Source: Pyrinomonadaceae bacterium (GTDB taxonomy: Bacteria > Acidobacteriota > Blastocatellia > Pyrinomonadales > Pyrinomonadaceae). From it: 64,000 nucleotides of DNA. Of the stretch, positions 26,391 to 34,387 are shown piece after piece (positions within the stretch are counted from its first letter, which is position 1; every line of letters begins with the position of its first letter). Below the pieces are notes generated by a model. That model saw only the letters and a program-made list of their open reading frames with translations, was not told the DNA's origin and ran no database searches. The translations under genes and the position numbers were made by a program. The stretch spans positions 124,001 through 188,000 of the forward strand of contig JAVEDP010000024.1 in NCBI GenBank assembly GCA_030841085.1. The letters are read 5' to 3'.

Positions 26391-27207
26391 TAGCCTCTTC
26401 TTCAACAATAGAACGCACGCGTTCCAGATCTGACGCGGTATCCACGCCAATCGATCGCGACGATGCTTCGATGGCTTTGATTTCGACCCCGTGGGCCAAT
26501 GCTCGCAATTGTTCCAGCGACTCAAGCCGTTCCAACTCCGCCTGCGGCCAATTGGTGAACTCAAGCAACACATCGCGGCGATAAACGTAAAGGCCGGTAT
26601 GCTTGCGGAAAGTTGCCAACAGCGCCGGCTCGTTCTGCAGCGCGTTCGCCAACGTGCCATGTTTGCGCGCGGCGTCGCGCGGATAAGGCACGGGCGATCG
26701 GGAAAAATAGATCGCGCGTCCCCGATCATCGATCACGATCTTTACAACGTCCGGATTCAACACGTCAGCAGCGGATCCCATCGATTCCCAGGTCGTGACG
26801 ATACCTGCCTGCGGATCATTTTCCAGCTCACGCACAGCGTCTTCAATCGTCCGCGCCGAAATCAATGGTTCATCGCCTTGAACGTTCACTACGATCTCGA
26901 CATCAGCCAAAGTAGCAGCGACTTCGGCAACGCGATCGGTTCCGCTCGTGTGGTCGCGGCGCGTCATGACGGCTTCATAACCGGCTGAATTGACCGCGTT
27001 GAAAATGCGTTGGTCATCGGTCGCGACGATTGCTCGGTCAACGTTGCCGGCGGCAAGCGCGCGCTCGACAACCAAACAAATCATCGGTTTGCCGGCAATC
27101 TCAAGCAGGGCTTTCCCGGGCAGACGCGTAGACTCGTAACGAGCGGGGATTATTGCGACTACTCTTGTTTTGTTGTTGTTTTGAGGATTTGGACCCGTGT
27201 GATTCAC
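26326..27207 (-). CDS. kdsB: CMP-KDO synthetase (3-deoxy-manno-octulosonate cytidylyltransferase)
   Basis: Activates KDO with CTP for transfer to lipid A. The nucleotidyltransferase core starts VVAIIPARYESTRLPGKALL; MTRRDHTSGTDRVAEVA, VNVQGDEPLI and SIGVDTASDLERV are family signatures. The open frame extends to 27396, but that upstream part is repeat DNA. GTG 27207 (VNHTGPNPQ..) is the best available start, giving 293 aa against the usual ~245-260. The excess is an N-terminal linker and a C-terminal tail (SKLQLAARQESNLKVGL) read from a palindromic repeat. No good ribosome-binding site is visible. Confidence 0.9.
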   Translation of the reverse strand: MNHTGPNPQNNNKTRVVAIIPARYESTRLPGKALLEIAGKPMICLVVERALAAGNVDRAIVATDDQRIFNAVNSAGYEAVMTRRDHTSGTDRVAEVAATLADVEIVVNVQGDEPLISARTIEDAVRELENDPQAGIVTTWESMGSAADVLNPDVVKIVIDDRGRAIYFSRSPVPYPRDAARKHGTLANALQNEPALLATFRKHTGLYVYRRDVLLEFTNWPQAELERLESLEQLRALAHGVEIKAIEASSRSIGVDTASDLERVRSIVEEEARSSESKLQLAARQESNLKVGL

Positions 27208-27286
27208 GGGGTAACAGATTAGCGTGGGCACCTCAGCAATGTCAACGTAATGAAGTGGTGGGTACGCTTCGTCATCATCTTGTTTT

Positions 27287-27474
27287 AGGTCCGAAGGACC
27301 AGCAGTTAGTAGCCGGTCCGGCGCTTCGCGGAGGGCGGGGAGCTGTACCTCTCGATAGCCCAGAGGCCCGAAGGGCCGATACAAATCGTGTCGCACCTAC
27401 GGCGCTTAGAAACAACATTCGCATCTACCCCCGCCCTCACGGACGGGGCTACTAACTGACGGTCCTTCGGACCT
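27287..27474. repeat. 188-bp MITE-like element (copy 1 of GGTCCGAAGGACC family)
   Basis: Inverted ends AGGTCCGAAGGACC and GGTCCTTCGGACCT, each followed by GTAGCC-type sequence, bound a body with GGGCGGGGAGCTG, AGGCCCGAAGGGCCGATAC and AATCGTGTCGCACC. A second copy at 57533-57710 has the same ends and the same internal blocks. There is no reading frame of its own. Confidence 0.85.
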
Positions 27475-27499
27475 AGGAATCAAACAGTAAATATTCAAC

Positions 27500-28567
27500 C
27501 TAGCGCGACGCGGTCGCCACATAACTTTCGCGCGCGCGCACGATCAGGTTCTGTAACCGAGTGCGCACCTTGATGTCGCGTGTCTCGCCTGCTTGCGCGG
27601 CGCTCTTTGGGTAGTAACCCAAACTGTACTGGCGCCCGAGTTCTTCAGTTATTGCATTGAAGGCCGCTGGAACATCTGACAAATTATCGGCGCTATAAAG
27701 CCGGCCACCAGTTTTGTCGGCCAGCGAGCGCAAATAATTCGACCCGACCGCGTACTCTTTTGTCATCTTCTCCTGCATATGTGAACGCACTTTAGGATTT
27801 ACGATGCGACTGAGACGAGCAGGTAGCTCAGGCAGTGTGTTGTATTGCACCGTGTAGATAACGGTATTCGACTCTTCCGCATCCCTCAGGTTGTGTTTGA
27901 GCGAGCCGCGTTTGCTGCCGCCATCAACACCGTCAGTTAACAATACAATCGCCTTGCGGCCCTTAACGCCGGCTAGCTTCTGATTGAGCGCTACATCGAC
28001 GGCATCGTATAGAACCGTACCGTCATTCACAGCATCGAGTCGCAACCGCTTACTGCGCAACTCAGTCAAACTCACCGCTTCAGTCAATACATTTATCTTG
28101 CCGTCGAAAGAAATAATCAAAAGCCGATCATTCGGGCGCAGGCGCTTGATGAAAGCATTGGCCGCAGCGCGTATCGCTTGCAACCGTGACTGGGTCGAGC
28201 CGCTAACATCCAACAGCAACGCAACCGTGAATGGTTGTTCGACATTAGCAAAATATGACAGCTCTTGTTCGACTCCATTTTCGAAAATGCGAAAGTCTTC
28301 CTTGCGCAAATTGGCAATGTAGCGGCCACTGCGGTCCATCACTTCCGCCGGCACGGTGATCACACTGGTGCTGACGCGCACCACATCGTTCTCGTCAACT
28401 TCCGGTTCATCCGGCGTGGCGGCATTTTGTTCCGGGCCGGCGACGCGCAGGGGTTGATTGGCCGGTCGCAGCGTAGGAGCAACGGGAACTGAGGACTGTG
28501 CGCGTAAAGCAGACGCACCAACGAAAAGATGCAAGAGAATAAGTAGAACCGGGGCGAATCGGGTCAT
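27500..28567 (-). CDS. secreted VWA-domain protein (acidobacterial type)
   Basis: A 355-aa protein with a signal peptide (to SALRAQ), a small beta domain (VSTSVITVPAEVMDRSGRYI) and a von Willebrand A domain whose metal-ion site begins LLLDVSGSTQSRL (DxSxS), with VLLTDGVDGGS further on. The C-terminus LGRQYSLGYYPKSAAQAGET is typical of the VWFA-related family abundant in Acidobacteria. VWA domains bind proteins through a divalent metal; the partner is unknown. ATG 28567 has AAAGGA 8 bases upstream. A relative lies at 34388-35698. Confidence 0.88.
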   Translation of the reverse strand: MTRFAPVLLILLHLFVGASALRAQSSVPVAPTLRPANQPLRVAGPEQNAATPDEPEVDENDVVRVSTSVITVPAEVMDRSGRYIANLRKEDFRIFENGVEQELSYFANVEQPFTVALLLDVSGSTQSRLQAIRAAANAFIKRLRPNDRLLIISFDGKINVLTEAVSLTELRSKRLRLDAVNDGTVLYDAVDVALNQKLAGVKGRKAIVLLTDGVDGGSKRGSLKHNLRDAEESNTVIYTVQYNTLPELPARLSRIVNPKVRSHMQEKMTKEYAVGSNYLRSLADKTGGRLYSADNLSDVPAAFNAITEELGRQYSLGYYPKSAAQAGETRDIKVRTRLQNLIVRARESYVATASR

Positions 28568-28670
28568 CAGTGATTCCTTTAGTTTTGTCGCAGCCGCTCG
28601 TGAACAACGAGGTTCAAGCGAAAGCTTTCCTAAAGAAAACCACTAAAGCGACTGCATTTCCCGGCTTTAG

Positions 28671-28836
28671 TAAAGCAAACTGTTAGTTTGTCTATTACTG
28701 GGACCGCGGGCGTCTCGCCCGCAACGAGCGCGTAAGCGCGAGTAACGCGCGTCTCAATCTACCTTGTAAGGGATCACGGCGGGCGAGTCGCCAGCGGTCC
28801 CAGGTCAACCGCCGCAAACTAACAGTTTGCTTTACC
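28671..28836. repeat. GGGACCGC..GCGTCTCGCCCGC palindromic element with AAACTGTTAGTTTG ends
   Basis: The outer arms AAAGCAAACTGTTAGTTTG and CAAACTAACAGTTTGCTTT enclose the inner arms CTGGGACCGCGGGCGTCTCG and CGGGCGAGTCGCCAGCGGTCC. The 409-base gap before the trans-sulfuration gene contains this element and no gene. Confidence 0.8.
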
Positions 28837-28976
28837 ATGCATGCTAATTGACACCTCAAGACACGCGGGCTAACATGCCTCGCTCCATCAACAACCACTC
28901 CGAACGGCTACGGAATCGCCCAATTAACTCAGCGCATTTTACTATTCGCGGTTTACGATTTACGATTCATTGATAT

Positions 28977-30122
28977 ATGGGTTTCGCAACTACAGCTATA
29001 CACAGCGGTCAGGAACCGGACCAGGCTACCGGCTCAGTCACAGTTCCGATTTATCAAACTTCAACTTACGCGCAGGAAGGCCTTGGTAAGAACAAGGGTT
29101 ACGAATACGCTCGCACCCAAAATCCGACACGCAGCGCGCTGGAACAAAACATTGCGGCGCTGGAGGGCGGACGTTTTGGATTTGCCTTTGCCTCGGGCAT
29201 GGCGGCAATCGATGCCACGTTGAGATTGATAAAGGCCGGCGAGCACGTCGTCGTTTCCGATAACACCTATGGCGGCACGTTTCGCCTGTTCACGCGGGTG
29301 CTGGCAAACTACAACGTTGAATTTGATTTCGTTGATACTTCGGAAGCGCTCAACGTCGAAGCGGCGATACGGCCCAACACCAAAATGGTTTTCATTGAGA
29401 CGCCGACAAATCCGGTAATGATCGTTACGGACCTGAAGGAAGTTTCCGAGATTGCGCATCGCGCCGGCGCGCGCGTTGTTTGCGATAACACCTTCATGTC
29501 GCCTTACCTGCAACGGCCGCTTGAGTTCGGCGTCGACATTGTGGTCCATTCGACCACCAAGTATTTGAATGGACATTCGGACGGCATCGGCGGCGCGGTA
29601 GTGTTGAATGACGAAACCGATGCGGAATGGATCGGGTTCATTCAAAACAGCGCCGGCGCAATTCTTTCGCCGCTTGATTCCTGGCTGGTAATGCGCGGCA
29701 CCAAGACGCTGGCGTTGCGCATGGAGCAGCACGACAAATCTGGCCGCGCGGTCGCCGCTTTTCTCGAGGAACATCCCAAGGTAAGAAAAGTTTATTACCC
29801 TGGTTCTGCTTCCCATCCGCAACATGCGCTTGCGAAGCGCCAGCAAAAGGGCTTTGGCGGCATGGTGGCGTTTGACGTGGGTTCGCTTGCCGCGGCGCGG
29901 ACAGTACTCGAAGCAGTAAAGTTGTGCACACTCGCGGAAAGCCTCGGCGGCGTCGAGACTTTAATATCGCATCCGGCTACGATGACTCATGCGTCTGTTG
30001 ACGTGGGCAAGCGCGACCGGCTGGGCATCACGGACGGCCTGGTTAGAGTTTCAGTGGGGTTGGAAGATACCGATGATATAATCGCCGACCTCGATCAAGC
30101 TCTAAACGCTGTCTCAGGCTGA
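28977..30122 (+). CDS. cystathionine gamma-synthase/lyase family PLP enzyme
   Basis: A 381-aa member of the Cys/Met-metabolism PLP family. It opens GFATTAIHSGQEPDQATGSV, has the substrate/PLP region YEYARTQNPTR, ASGMAAI, and the PLP lysine in HSTTKYLNGHSDGIGG, and ends SVGLEDTDDIIADLDQAL. Members make or break the C-S bond of cystathionine. Sequence alone does not separate the gamma-synthase (metB), gamma-lyase and beta-lyase roles; close similarity to MetB/CGL types is my judgement. No riboswitch is apparent upstream. There is no clear ribosome-binding site, and the ATG at 28977 begins the conserved N-terminus directly. Confidence 0.9.
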   Translation: MGFATTAIHSGQEPDQATGSVTVPIYQTSTYAQEGLGKNKGYEYARTQNPTRSALEQNIAALEGGRFGFAFASGMAAIDATLRLIKAGEHVVVSDNTYGGTFRLFTRVLANYNVEFDFVDTSEALNVEAAIRPNTKMVFIETPTNPVMIVTDLKEVSEIAHRAGARVVCDNTFMSPYLQRPLEFGVDIVVHSTTKYLNGHSDGIGGAVVLNDETDAEWIGFIQNSAGAILSPLDSWLVMRGTKTLALRMEQHDKSGRAVAAFLEEHPKVRKVYYPGSASHPQHALAKRQQKGFGGMVAFDVGSLAAARTVLEAVKLCTLAESLGGVETLISHPATMTHASVDVGKRDRLGITDGLVRVSVGLEDTDDIIADLDQALNAVSG

Positions 30123-30241
30123 AGTGGCTTGCATTGGTTCTTGTAATGCAAAAGAATGCAGCGGCGCACAACGGAAGTGACAGTTAAACTTCGATAGAGG
30201 TAGAATCTCAGTAGACTTTTCCGAATCGCCTTCACTTGCCT

Positions 30242-31165
30242 ATGAAAGTTGAGTTGCACGCAAAATCAGATGTGGGCCGCGTCCGCCGCGGTAACGAGGA
30301 CAATTTTCTCGTGCTCGAACTTTCGCGGGAAACGACATGGACTGGGTCTGACGGTAACGCCGCGCCGGAAGAGCTAGCGCAATTTGAGCTCGGTGAAAAA
30401 GGCCTGGTGCTGGTCGTTTCGGACGGCATGGGCGGGGCGCTGGCCGGTGATGTTGCCAGCCGCATGGCCGTCGATTCGGTGCGCGACATGATCATGGGCG
30501 GCAATTCTGAAGACGGCTGCGACCCGGACGCGCCGCTGGTTGAATGCCTGAAGCATGCAACCGTCTACGCCAACCACGCCATACACAATCGCAGCCAGGA
30601 AGATTCGCGTTGCGCGGGCATGGGCGCGACCTTCACCGGCGCCGCAGTCCACAAAGATTTTCTCGACCTGGTCCAGGTAGGCGACAGCCGCGGCTATATC
30701 ATTCGCAAAGATCATATCCGGTTGGCGACCAAAGATCAGTCCCTGGTCCAACAGCTCGTCGACGTGGGCCAGATAAGCGAAGCCGAAGCTGAAACGCACA
30801 TGTTTCGGAACGTTATTCTGCAGGCGCTGGGCGCCCAGGGCGACGTGACGCCGGTGACCGGCAGGATACGTTTGCGGCGCGGCGATATGTTGCTGCTGTG
30901 TAGCGATGGCTTGTCAGGAAAACTGCGGTCGGAAGATATTCAGAACATCGTATCGAGTAATGAAGATCTTTCCACGGCCTGTGATGAGTTGATTGCAGAA
31001 GCGAACAACCGCGGCGGCGAGGACAACATTACGGTGATTCTGGCGCGCTTCAGCGGCGATGAATTAGAAGAACCCGACAACGACCGCATTACCATCGAGC
31101 TCCCACCGCTCGAAGAAGATATGACCCTCGACGATAGTTACGAACACGACACCGAACCGCGCTAG
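30242..31165 (+). CDS. PP2C-type Ser/Thr phosphatase (Stp/PrpC-like)
   Basis: A 307-aa metal-dependent phosphatase that reverses Hanks-kinase phosphorylation. All PP2C metal motifs are visible: VRRGNEDNFLVLE, VVSDGMGGALAGDVAS, VQVGDSRGY, LLCSDGLSGKL and RGGEDNITVILARF. A ~50-residue acidic C-terminal tail (EEPDNDRITIELPPLEEDM) is extra. ATG 30242 is chosen over the in-frame TTG at 30236. It is probably the partner of the kinase at 22176, though the two genes are 6.5 kb apart. Confidence 0.93.
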   Translation: MKVELHAKSDVGRVRRGNEDNFLVLELSRETTWTGSDGNAAPEELAQFELGEKGLVLVVSDGMGGALAGDVASRMAVDSVRDMIMGGNSEDGCDPDAPLVECLKHATVYANHAIHNRSQEDSRCAGMGATFTGAAVHKDFLDLVQVGDSRGYIIRKDHIRLATKDQSLVQQLVDVGQISEAEAETHMFRNVILQALGAQGDVTPVTGRIRLRRGDMLLLCSDGLSGKLRSEDIQNIVSSNEDLSTACDELIAEANNRGGEDNITVILARFSGDELEEPDNDRITIELPPLEEDMTLDDSYEHDTEPR

Positions 31166-31173
31166 TCTTTGGC

Positions 31174-31285
31174 CGCAGATTAACGCGGATAAAGACGGAT
31201 CTGAATAAACAACTTATTCCGCCCGCATTTGTCGCACTGATTTTTTTTGGCTTGATCCGCGCTTATCTGCGTTCATCCGCGGCTG
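31174..31285. repeat. CCGCAGATTAACGCGGAT inverted repeat
   Basis: GCCGCAGATTAACGCGGATAA is mirrored by TCCGCGCTTATCTGCGTTCATCCGCGG. Related single arms occur at about 25840, 40045 and 40175. The right arm encodes the last residues (SAADERR) of the NfeD protein. Confidence 0.65.
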
Positions 31286-31778
31286 ACTTCTCCGGCAATT
31301 CCTGCGCGCGCCAATCAACACCTTCGTCAATGCGCCGAACGTAGATCGAGGAACCTTCGATTCTTTCGACGCGTACTCGCTCGCCTGCTTCGAGCGCCGT
31401 TTCCCCTTCCGCTGGGTATGCCGTCCACGTCGATCCGAAGACTTTAACCGCGCCTTCCTGCATGGCGCCGCGGCTTGACGAAACTACGGTGCCGATCTTT
31501 CCCGGCAGCGAGTCAACGCCGCTGCGCAGGGAGTCGCCGGTGTGTTCGCGCGAAAAGTAGTTGAGAAAAATTGTGCGTGAGGCAAGCGTCAAACCAACCG
31601 ACACAACCGCAAAGATGATGAACTGCAAACCCAGGTTATGAATGCCGACGATGCCGGCAAACGCGGCCGCCAAGGCACCGATGCCGAACCAAAGCAGCAC
31701 AAAACCCGAGGTGAACACTTCCGCCACGATCAGGACGGCACCGAGTATGCACCACAAAATCCAAACGAGATTGTCCAT
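31263..31778 (-). CDS. NfeD-family membrane protein
   Basis: A 171-aa protein with about three or four membrane helices (residues ~4-80: WILWCILGAVLIVAEVF, LLWFGIGALAAAFAGIVGI and FIIFAVVSVGLTLASR), followed by a soluble OB-fold NfeD domain (~95-160, LPGKIGTVVSSSRGAMQEGAVK..GERVRVERIEGSSIYV). NfeD proteins work with stomatin/prohibitin-like or ClpP-class partners at the membrane; none is adjacent here. The C-terminus runs into repeat DNA. Confidence 0.85.
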   Translation of the reverse strand: MDNLVWILWCILGAVLIVAEVFTSGFVLLWFGIGALAAAFAGIVGIHNLGLQFIIFAVVSVGLTLASRTIFLNYFSREHTGDSLRSGVDSLPGKIGTVVSSSRGAMQEGAVKVFGSTWTAYPAEGETALEAGERVRVERIEGSSIYVRRIDEGVDWRAQELPEKSAADERR

Positions 31779-31789
31779 AATTATTTGTT

Positions 31790-31950
31790 AAGCAAACGTT
31801 TTACTGGGATCGCGGGCGTCCCGCCCGCAATGAGCGCGCAGCGCGAACGATCTTTGGCAACTCGTCTTCTCCAACGTCGGAGCGTCTGGCGACGCTTGGC
31901 GGGCGAGACGCCCGCGGTCCCAGTGAAAGCAAACTAACAGTTTGCTTTAC
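31790..31950. repeat. GGGATCGCGGGCGTCCCGCC palindromic element (second copy)
   Basis: The arms are ACTGGGATCGCGGGCGTCCC and GACGCCCGCGGTCCCAGT, with an inner TCGGAGCGTC segment and outer TTAAGCAAAC/GTTTGCTTTA ends. It separates nfeD from proline dehydrogenase. Confidence 0.8.
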
Positions 31951-31952
31951 GC

Positions 31953-32873
31953 TCAACCCTTGAGCATGTTCTTCAAAACGAACCAAATATTCGCCGGTCG
32001 TTCCGCGAGCCGTCGCATGAAGTAAGGATACCAGTGTTTGCCGTACGGCACGTAGACTCTCATGTTATATCCGTCCTGCGCCAGTTGCCGCTGCAAATCG
32101 CGACGGATGCCATAAAGCATTTGAAACTCAAAAGCTTCTTTGCCGATTCCCTGCTTCTGCGCAAAAGCAATGGTGGCGTCAATCATGTGCGGATCGTGCG
32201 TCGCGATTCCGTGGTAGATACCGCTCGAAAGCAATAGCTGCATGACCCGGACGTAGTTTTCGTCTGTATCTTTCTTGTTAGGAAACGCAACTTCCGGCGG
32301 CTCGTTGTAAGCGCCTTTGCAGATGCGGATGCGCGCCGGTAACTTTACCAACTCCTGTGCATCCTGATAAGTGCGACGCAGGTATGACTGCAATACGATC
32401 CCGACGTCATTCAACCCAAACTCCGCGCGCAAGCGTTTGAAAATGTCGATCGTCGCCTGCGTAAAATCCGAGCCTTCCATGTCAACGCGCACAAAGTTGC
32501 CCCGCCGTGCAGCATCTTCAACAATCGCACGCGCGTTTTTGTAGGCGAGTTCCGGATCAAGTGCCAGGCCGAACTGCGATAGTTTGATAGAGACGTTCGA
32601 GTCGATACCCGTCTCGTCAATTTGCGCCAGGATGCGCAGATACTCGTTTACTTCAGCTTCAGCTTCGGCAGGATTCGCGACCGACTCGTTCAAATGATCG
32701 AACGATGCGGAACAGTGCTCGGCATTCAATTCGCGGATGGCGGCGACTGCTTCAGCGATGTTTTCGCCGGCAACAAAACGCGTCGTCAGTCTTTTGAAGG
32801 GACGGAAATGGGCGGCGAACTCCTTCAGCCCCTCTTGTCTGGATAAATAAATTAGTGCGCTTCTGGTAAGCAT
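31953..32873 (-). CDS. proline dehydrogenase (monofunctional)
   Basis: A 306-aa FAD enzyme with a TIM barrel that oxidises proline to pyrroline-5-carboxylate and passes electrons to quinones. It has SIKLSQFGLALD, FVRVDMEGSDFTQAT, GIVLQSYLRRT, RICKGAYNEPPEVAFP and the C-terminal YVPYGKHWYPYFMRRLAERP. The size matches monofunctional PRODH. ATG 32873 is preferred; the upstream in-frame codons to 32945 (ELFALRAPCGRDARDPSC) are repeat-encoded. No P5C dehydrogenase is near. Confidence 0.92.
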   Translation of the reverse strand: MLTRSALIYLSRQEGLKEFAAHFRPFKRLTTRFVAGENIAEAVAAIRELNAEHCSASFDHLNESVANPAEAEAEVNEYLRILAQIDETGIDSNVSIKLSQFGLALDPELAYKNARAIVEDAARRGNFVRVDMEGSDFTQATIDIFKRLRAEFGLNDVGIVLQSYLRRTYQDAQELVKLPARIRICKGAYNEPPEVAFPNKKDTDENYVRVMQLLLSSGIYHGIATHDPHMIDATIAFAQKQGIGKEAFEFQMLYGIRRDLQRQLAQDGYNMRVYVPYGKHWYPYFMRRLAERPANIWFVLKNMLKG

Positions 32874-32886
32874 GTGTGCAGTGTAA

Positions 32887-33098
32887 CAACTGGGATCGCG
32901 AGCGTCCCGCCCGCAAGGAGCGCGCAGCGCGAACAACTCGACCACTCAAGACTGTCCGCTAACGAGTGTAACAACTGGGATCGTGACCGTCCCCCCGCAA
33001 TGAGCGCGCAGCGCGAACGATCTTTCGATAATAGTCTTCTCCAACGTCGGAGCGTCGGGCGACGCTTTGCGGGCGGGACGCCCGCGGTCCCAGTAAAA
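32887..33098. repeat. one and a half copies of the GGGATCGC..GTCCCGCCCGC element
   Basis: A half element (32887-32944, ACTGGGATCGCGAGCGTCCC..GCGCAGCGCGAAC) is followed by a full palindrome (32974-33098) ending GGGCGGGACGCCCGCGGTCC. This fills the ~320-base gap between proline dehydrogenase and the next gene. Tandem copies suggest the element inserted twice or was duplicated. Confidence 0.75.
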
Positions 33099-33192
33099 CG
33101 CCGTTTTAGATGCTGTGGTATCCTTGGCCCGCATTTCGGCATACCATCCAAGCGAATCTACGGACCACTGCTTTAAAGGAAAATAAAAACGC

Positions 33193-33522
33193 ATGCGATT
33201 GAAGCTGGTATTTGTTTCCTCGCTGCTGGCCGCTGTTGTGGGGGCGGGCGGCGCCATCGCGATCATACTGTTTACTTTTTCGTCTCTATCGCCGTTGCTG
33301 AAACCTGGCGCTGTCGTATTTTCTACGTTCCTCTTGCCCCTGGTCGCTACGTTGGTCGCGGCGACTTTCGTTTATCGCCATACCGCGCGGCGGCGAAGAC
33401 TTCAGGCCGCGCTCACCACCATCATTTCCCTGTTGCTGATTTTGGCTGCCTTTGTGCTGGCCTCGATCGTGACCTCGCGCTCGCGTCCACCGCAACCACA
33501 ACCTGTCCTGCATGCAACGTAA
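33193..33522 (+). CDS. small membrane protein, unknown
   Basis: A 109-aa protein with three probable membrane helices (residues ~4-29, ~37-60 and ~72-94) and a basic loop (RHTARRRRLQA), which places that loop in the cytoplasm. The C-terminus is proline-rich (RSRPPQPQPVLHAT). No family recognised. The ribosome-binding site is weak (AAAGGA, rather far upstream). The coding pattern and clean membrane topology favour a real gene. Confidence 0.55.
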   Translation: MRLKLVFVSSLLAAVVGAGGAIAIILFTFSSLSPLLKPGAVVFSTFLLPLVATLVAATFVYRHTARRRRLQAALTTIISLLLILAAFVLASIVTSRSRPPQPQPVLHAT

Positions 33523-33525
33523 TAG

Positions 33526-33626
33526 TAAGTGGTCAGTGGTCAGTGGTCAGTGGTCAGTCGCTCGGAACGCAGTAGTCGCCAGGCCCATTCTCCGAACTAC
33601 TGACTACTGACCACTGACTACCGACT
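33526..33626. repeat. GTGGTCA tandem repeat and its inverted copy
   Basis: AGTGGTCAGTGGTCAGTGG (four heptamers) at 33529-33558 is mirrored by TACTGACTACTGACCACTGA at 33600-33618. This is a hairpin of simple repeats between convergent genes; the HD-protein stop lies at its right end. Confidence 0.7.
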
Positions 33627-34202
33627 GCTGGCTAGACGCTTCAATCCAATCTGTTCCTGCACTGGCCGCAACGCGTCTATCACAAACCGAATGTGCTCGT
33701 CGAGATCTACGCCCAATTCCTCGACACCCTGCCGAATGTCATCTCTGTTAACCGAGCGCGCGAACGCTTTGTCCTTTAACTTTTTCTTTACCGAAGAAAC
33801 CTCAAGATCGTCGAGACTCTTTGTCGGTCGCACCAGGGCGCAAGCTACCAAAAACCCGCACAGTTCGTCGGTGGCAAACAAGGCACGCGCCATCGCGGTA
33901 TCGCGCGGCACGTTGGTGTAAGTCGCATGGCCCATGATGGCGCGAATGAAGCGTTCGGAATAACCGCGCCCGCACAATATGTTTGCGCCGGTGAACGGAT
34001 GCTGATCGGCAGTGGGAAACATTTCGTAATCAAAATCGTGTAGCAGTCCCACTAATCCCCACTCATCCTCGTCATCGCCGGCGTCGCCGTATCGCTTAAC
34101 GGCGGCACGCATCGCGGCCTCCACCGCCAGCGCATGTTTCCGCAGGCCGTCGCCTTGTGTGTATTCGCAAAGCAATTTCCAGGCGTCGTTTCGATCAGGC
34201 AT
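33618..34202 (-). CDS. HD-domain hydrolase
   Basis: A 194-aa predicted metal-dependent phosphohydrolase. The HD-type ligands are His in LRKHALAVEAAM, the HD pair in GLLHDFDYEMFPTADQHPF, and a later His in RAIMGHATYTN. The family acts on nucleotides or other phosphoesters; this subgroup (often annotated HDIG-domain or hydrolase) has no defined substrate. ATG 34202 begins MPDRNDAWKLL; the 38 open codons upstream are encoded by a repeat (GACAGACTGGAAAGTCTG) and are excluded. Confidence 0.78.
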   Translation of the reverse strand: MPDRNDAWKLLCEYTQGDGLRKHALAVEAAMRAAVKRYGDAGDDEDEWGLVGLLHDFDYEMFPTADQHPFTGANILCGRGYSERFIRAIMGHATYTNVPRDTAMARALFATDELCGFLVACALVRPTKSLDDLEVSSVKKKLKDKAFARSVNRDDIRQGVEELGVDLDEHIRFVIDALRPVQEQIGLKRLASSR

Positions 34203-34292
34203 TTTGGTAGGACAGGCATTCCTGCCTGTCTTCTTGCTGGGACAGACTGGAAAGTCTGTCGTACTGGACAGACTGCAAAGTCTGCCGTAATT
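34203..34292. repeat. GGACAGGCATTCCTGCCTGTC palindromes
   Basis: TAGGACAGGCATTCCTGCCT is followed by GGGACAGACTGGAAAGTCTG and GGACAGACTGCAAAGTCTG, three related small hairpins in a row. A single unit (GACAGACAGGAATGTCTGTC) lies at about 18955, just after the M1-like gene. Confidence 0.65.
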
Positions 34293-34387
34293 GTTCAGGG
34301 TGAGCAAAACTAGCACGACTGAATAATGGCAAACAAGAAGGCGTGGCTAAATAACTAAGGCGAAATCGGGCGAGGCTGTGCGCCGAA

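Noticed and set aside
27208-27396. 63-codon N-terminal extension of kdsB
   Set aside because: Entirely encoded by the MITE-like repeat and adjacent spacer; the conserved enzyme begins after it.
29061-29846. 261-codon minus-strand frame opposite the trans-sulfuration gene
   Set aside because: Shadow of the PLP enzyme; residues mirror its codons and show no family pattern.
33526-33626. Tandem GTGGTCA units considered as a CRISPR array or phase-variation tract
   Set aside because: Units are only 7 bases without spacers and lie between genes, not in a promoter or coding start; they belong to a simple inverted repeat.
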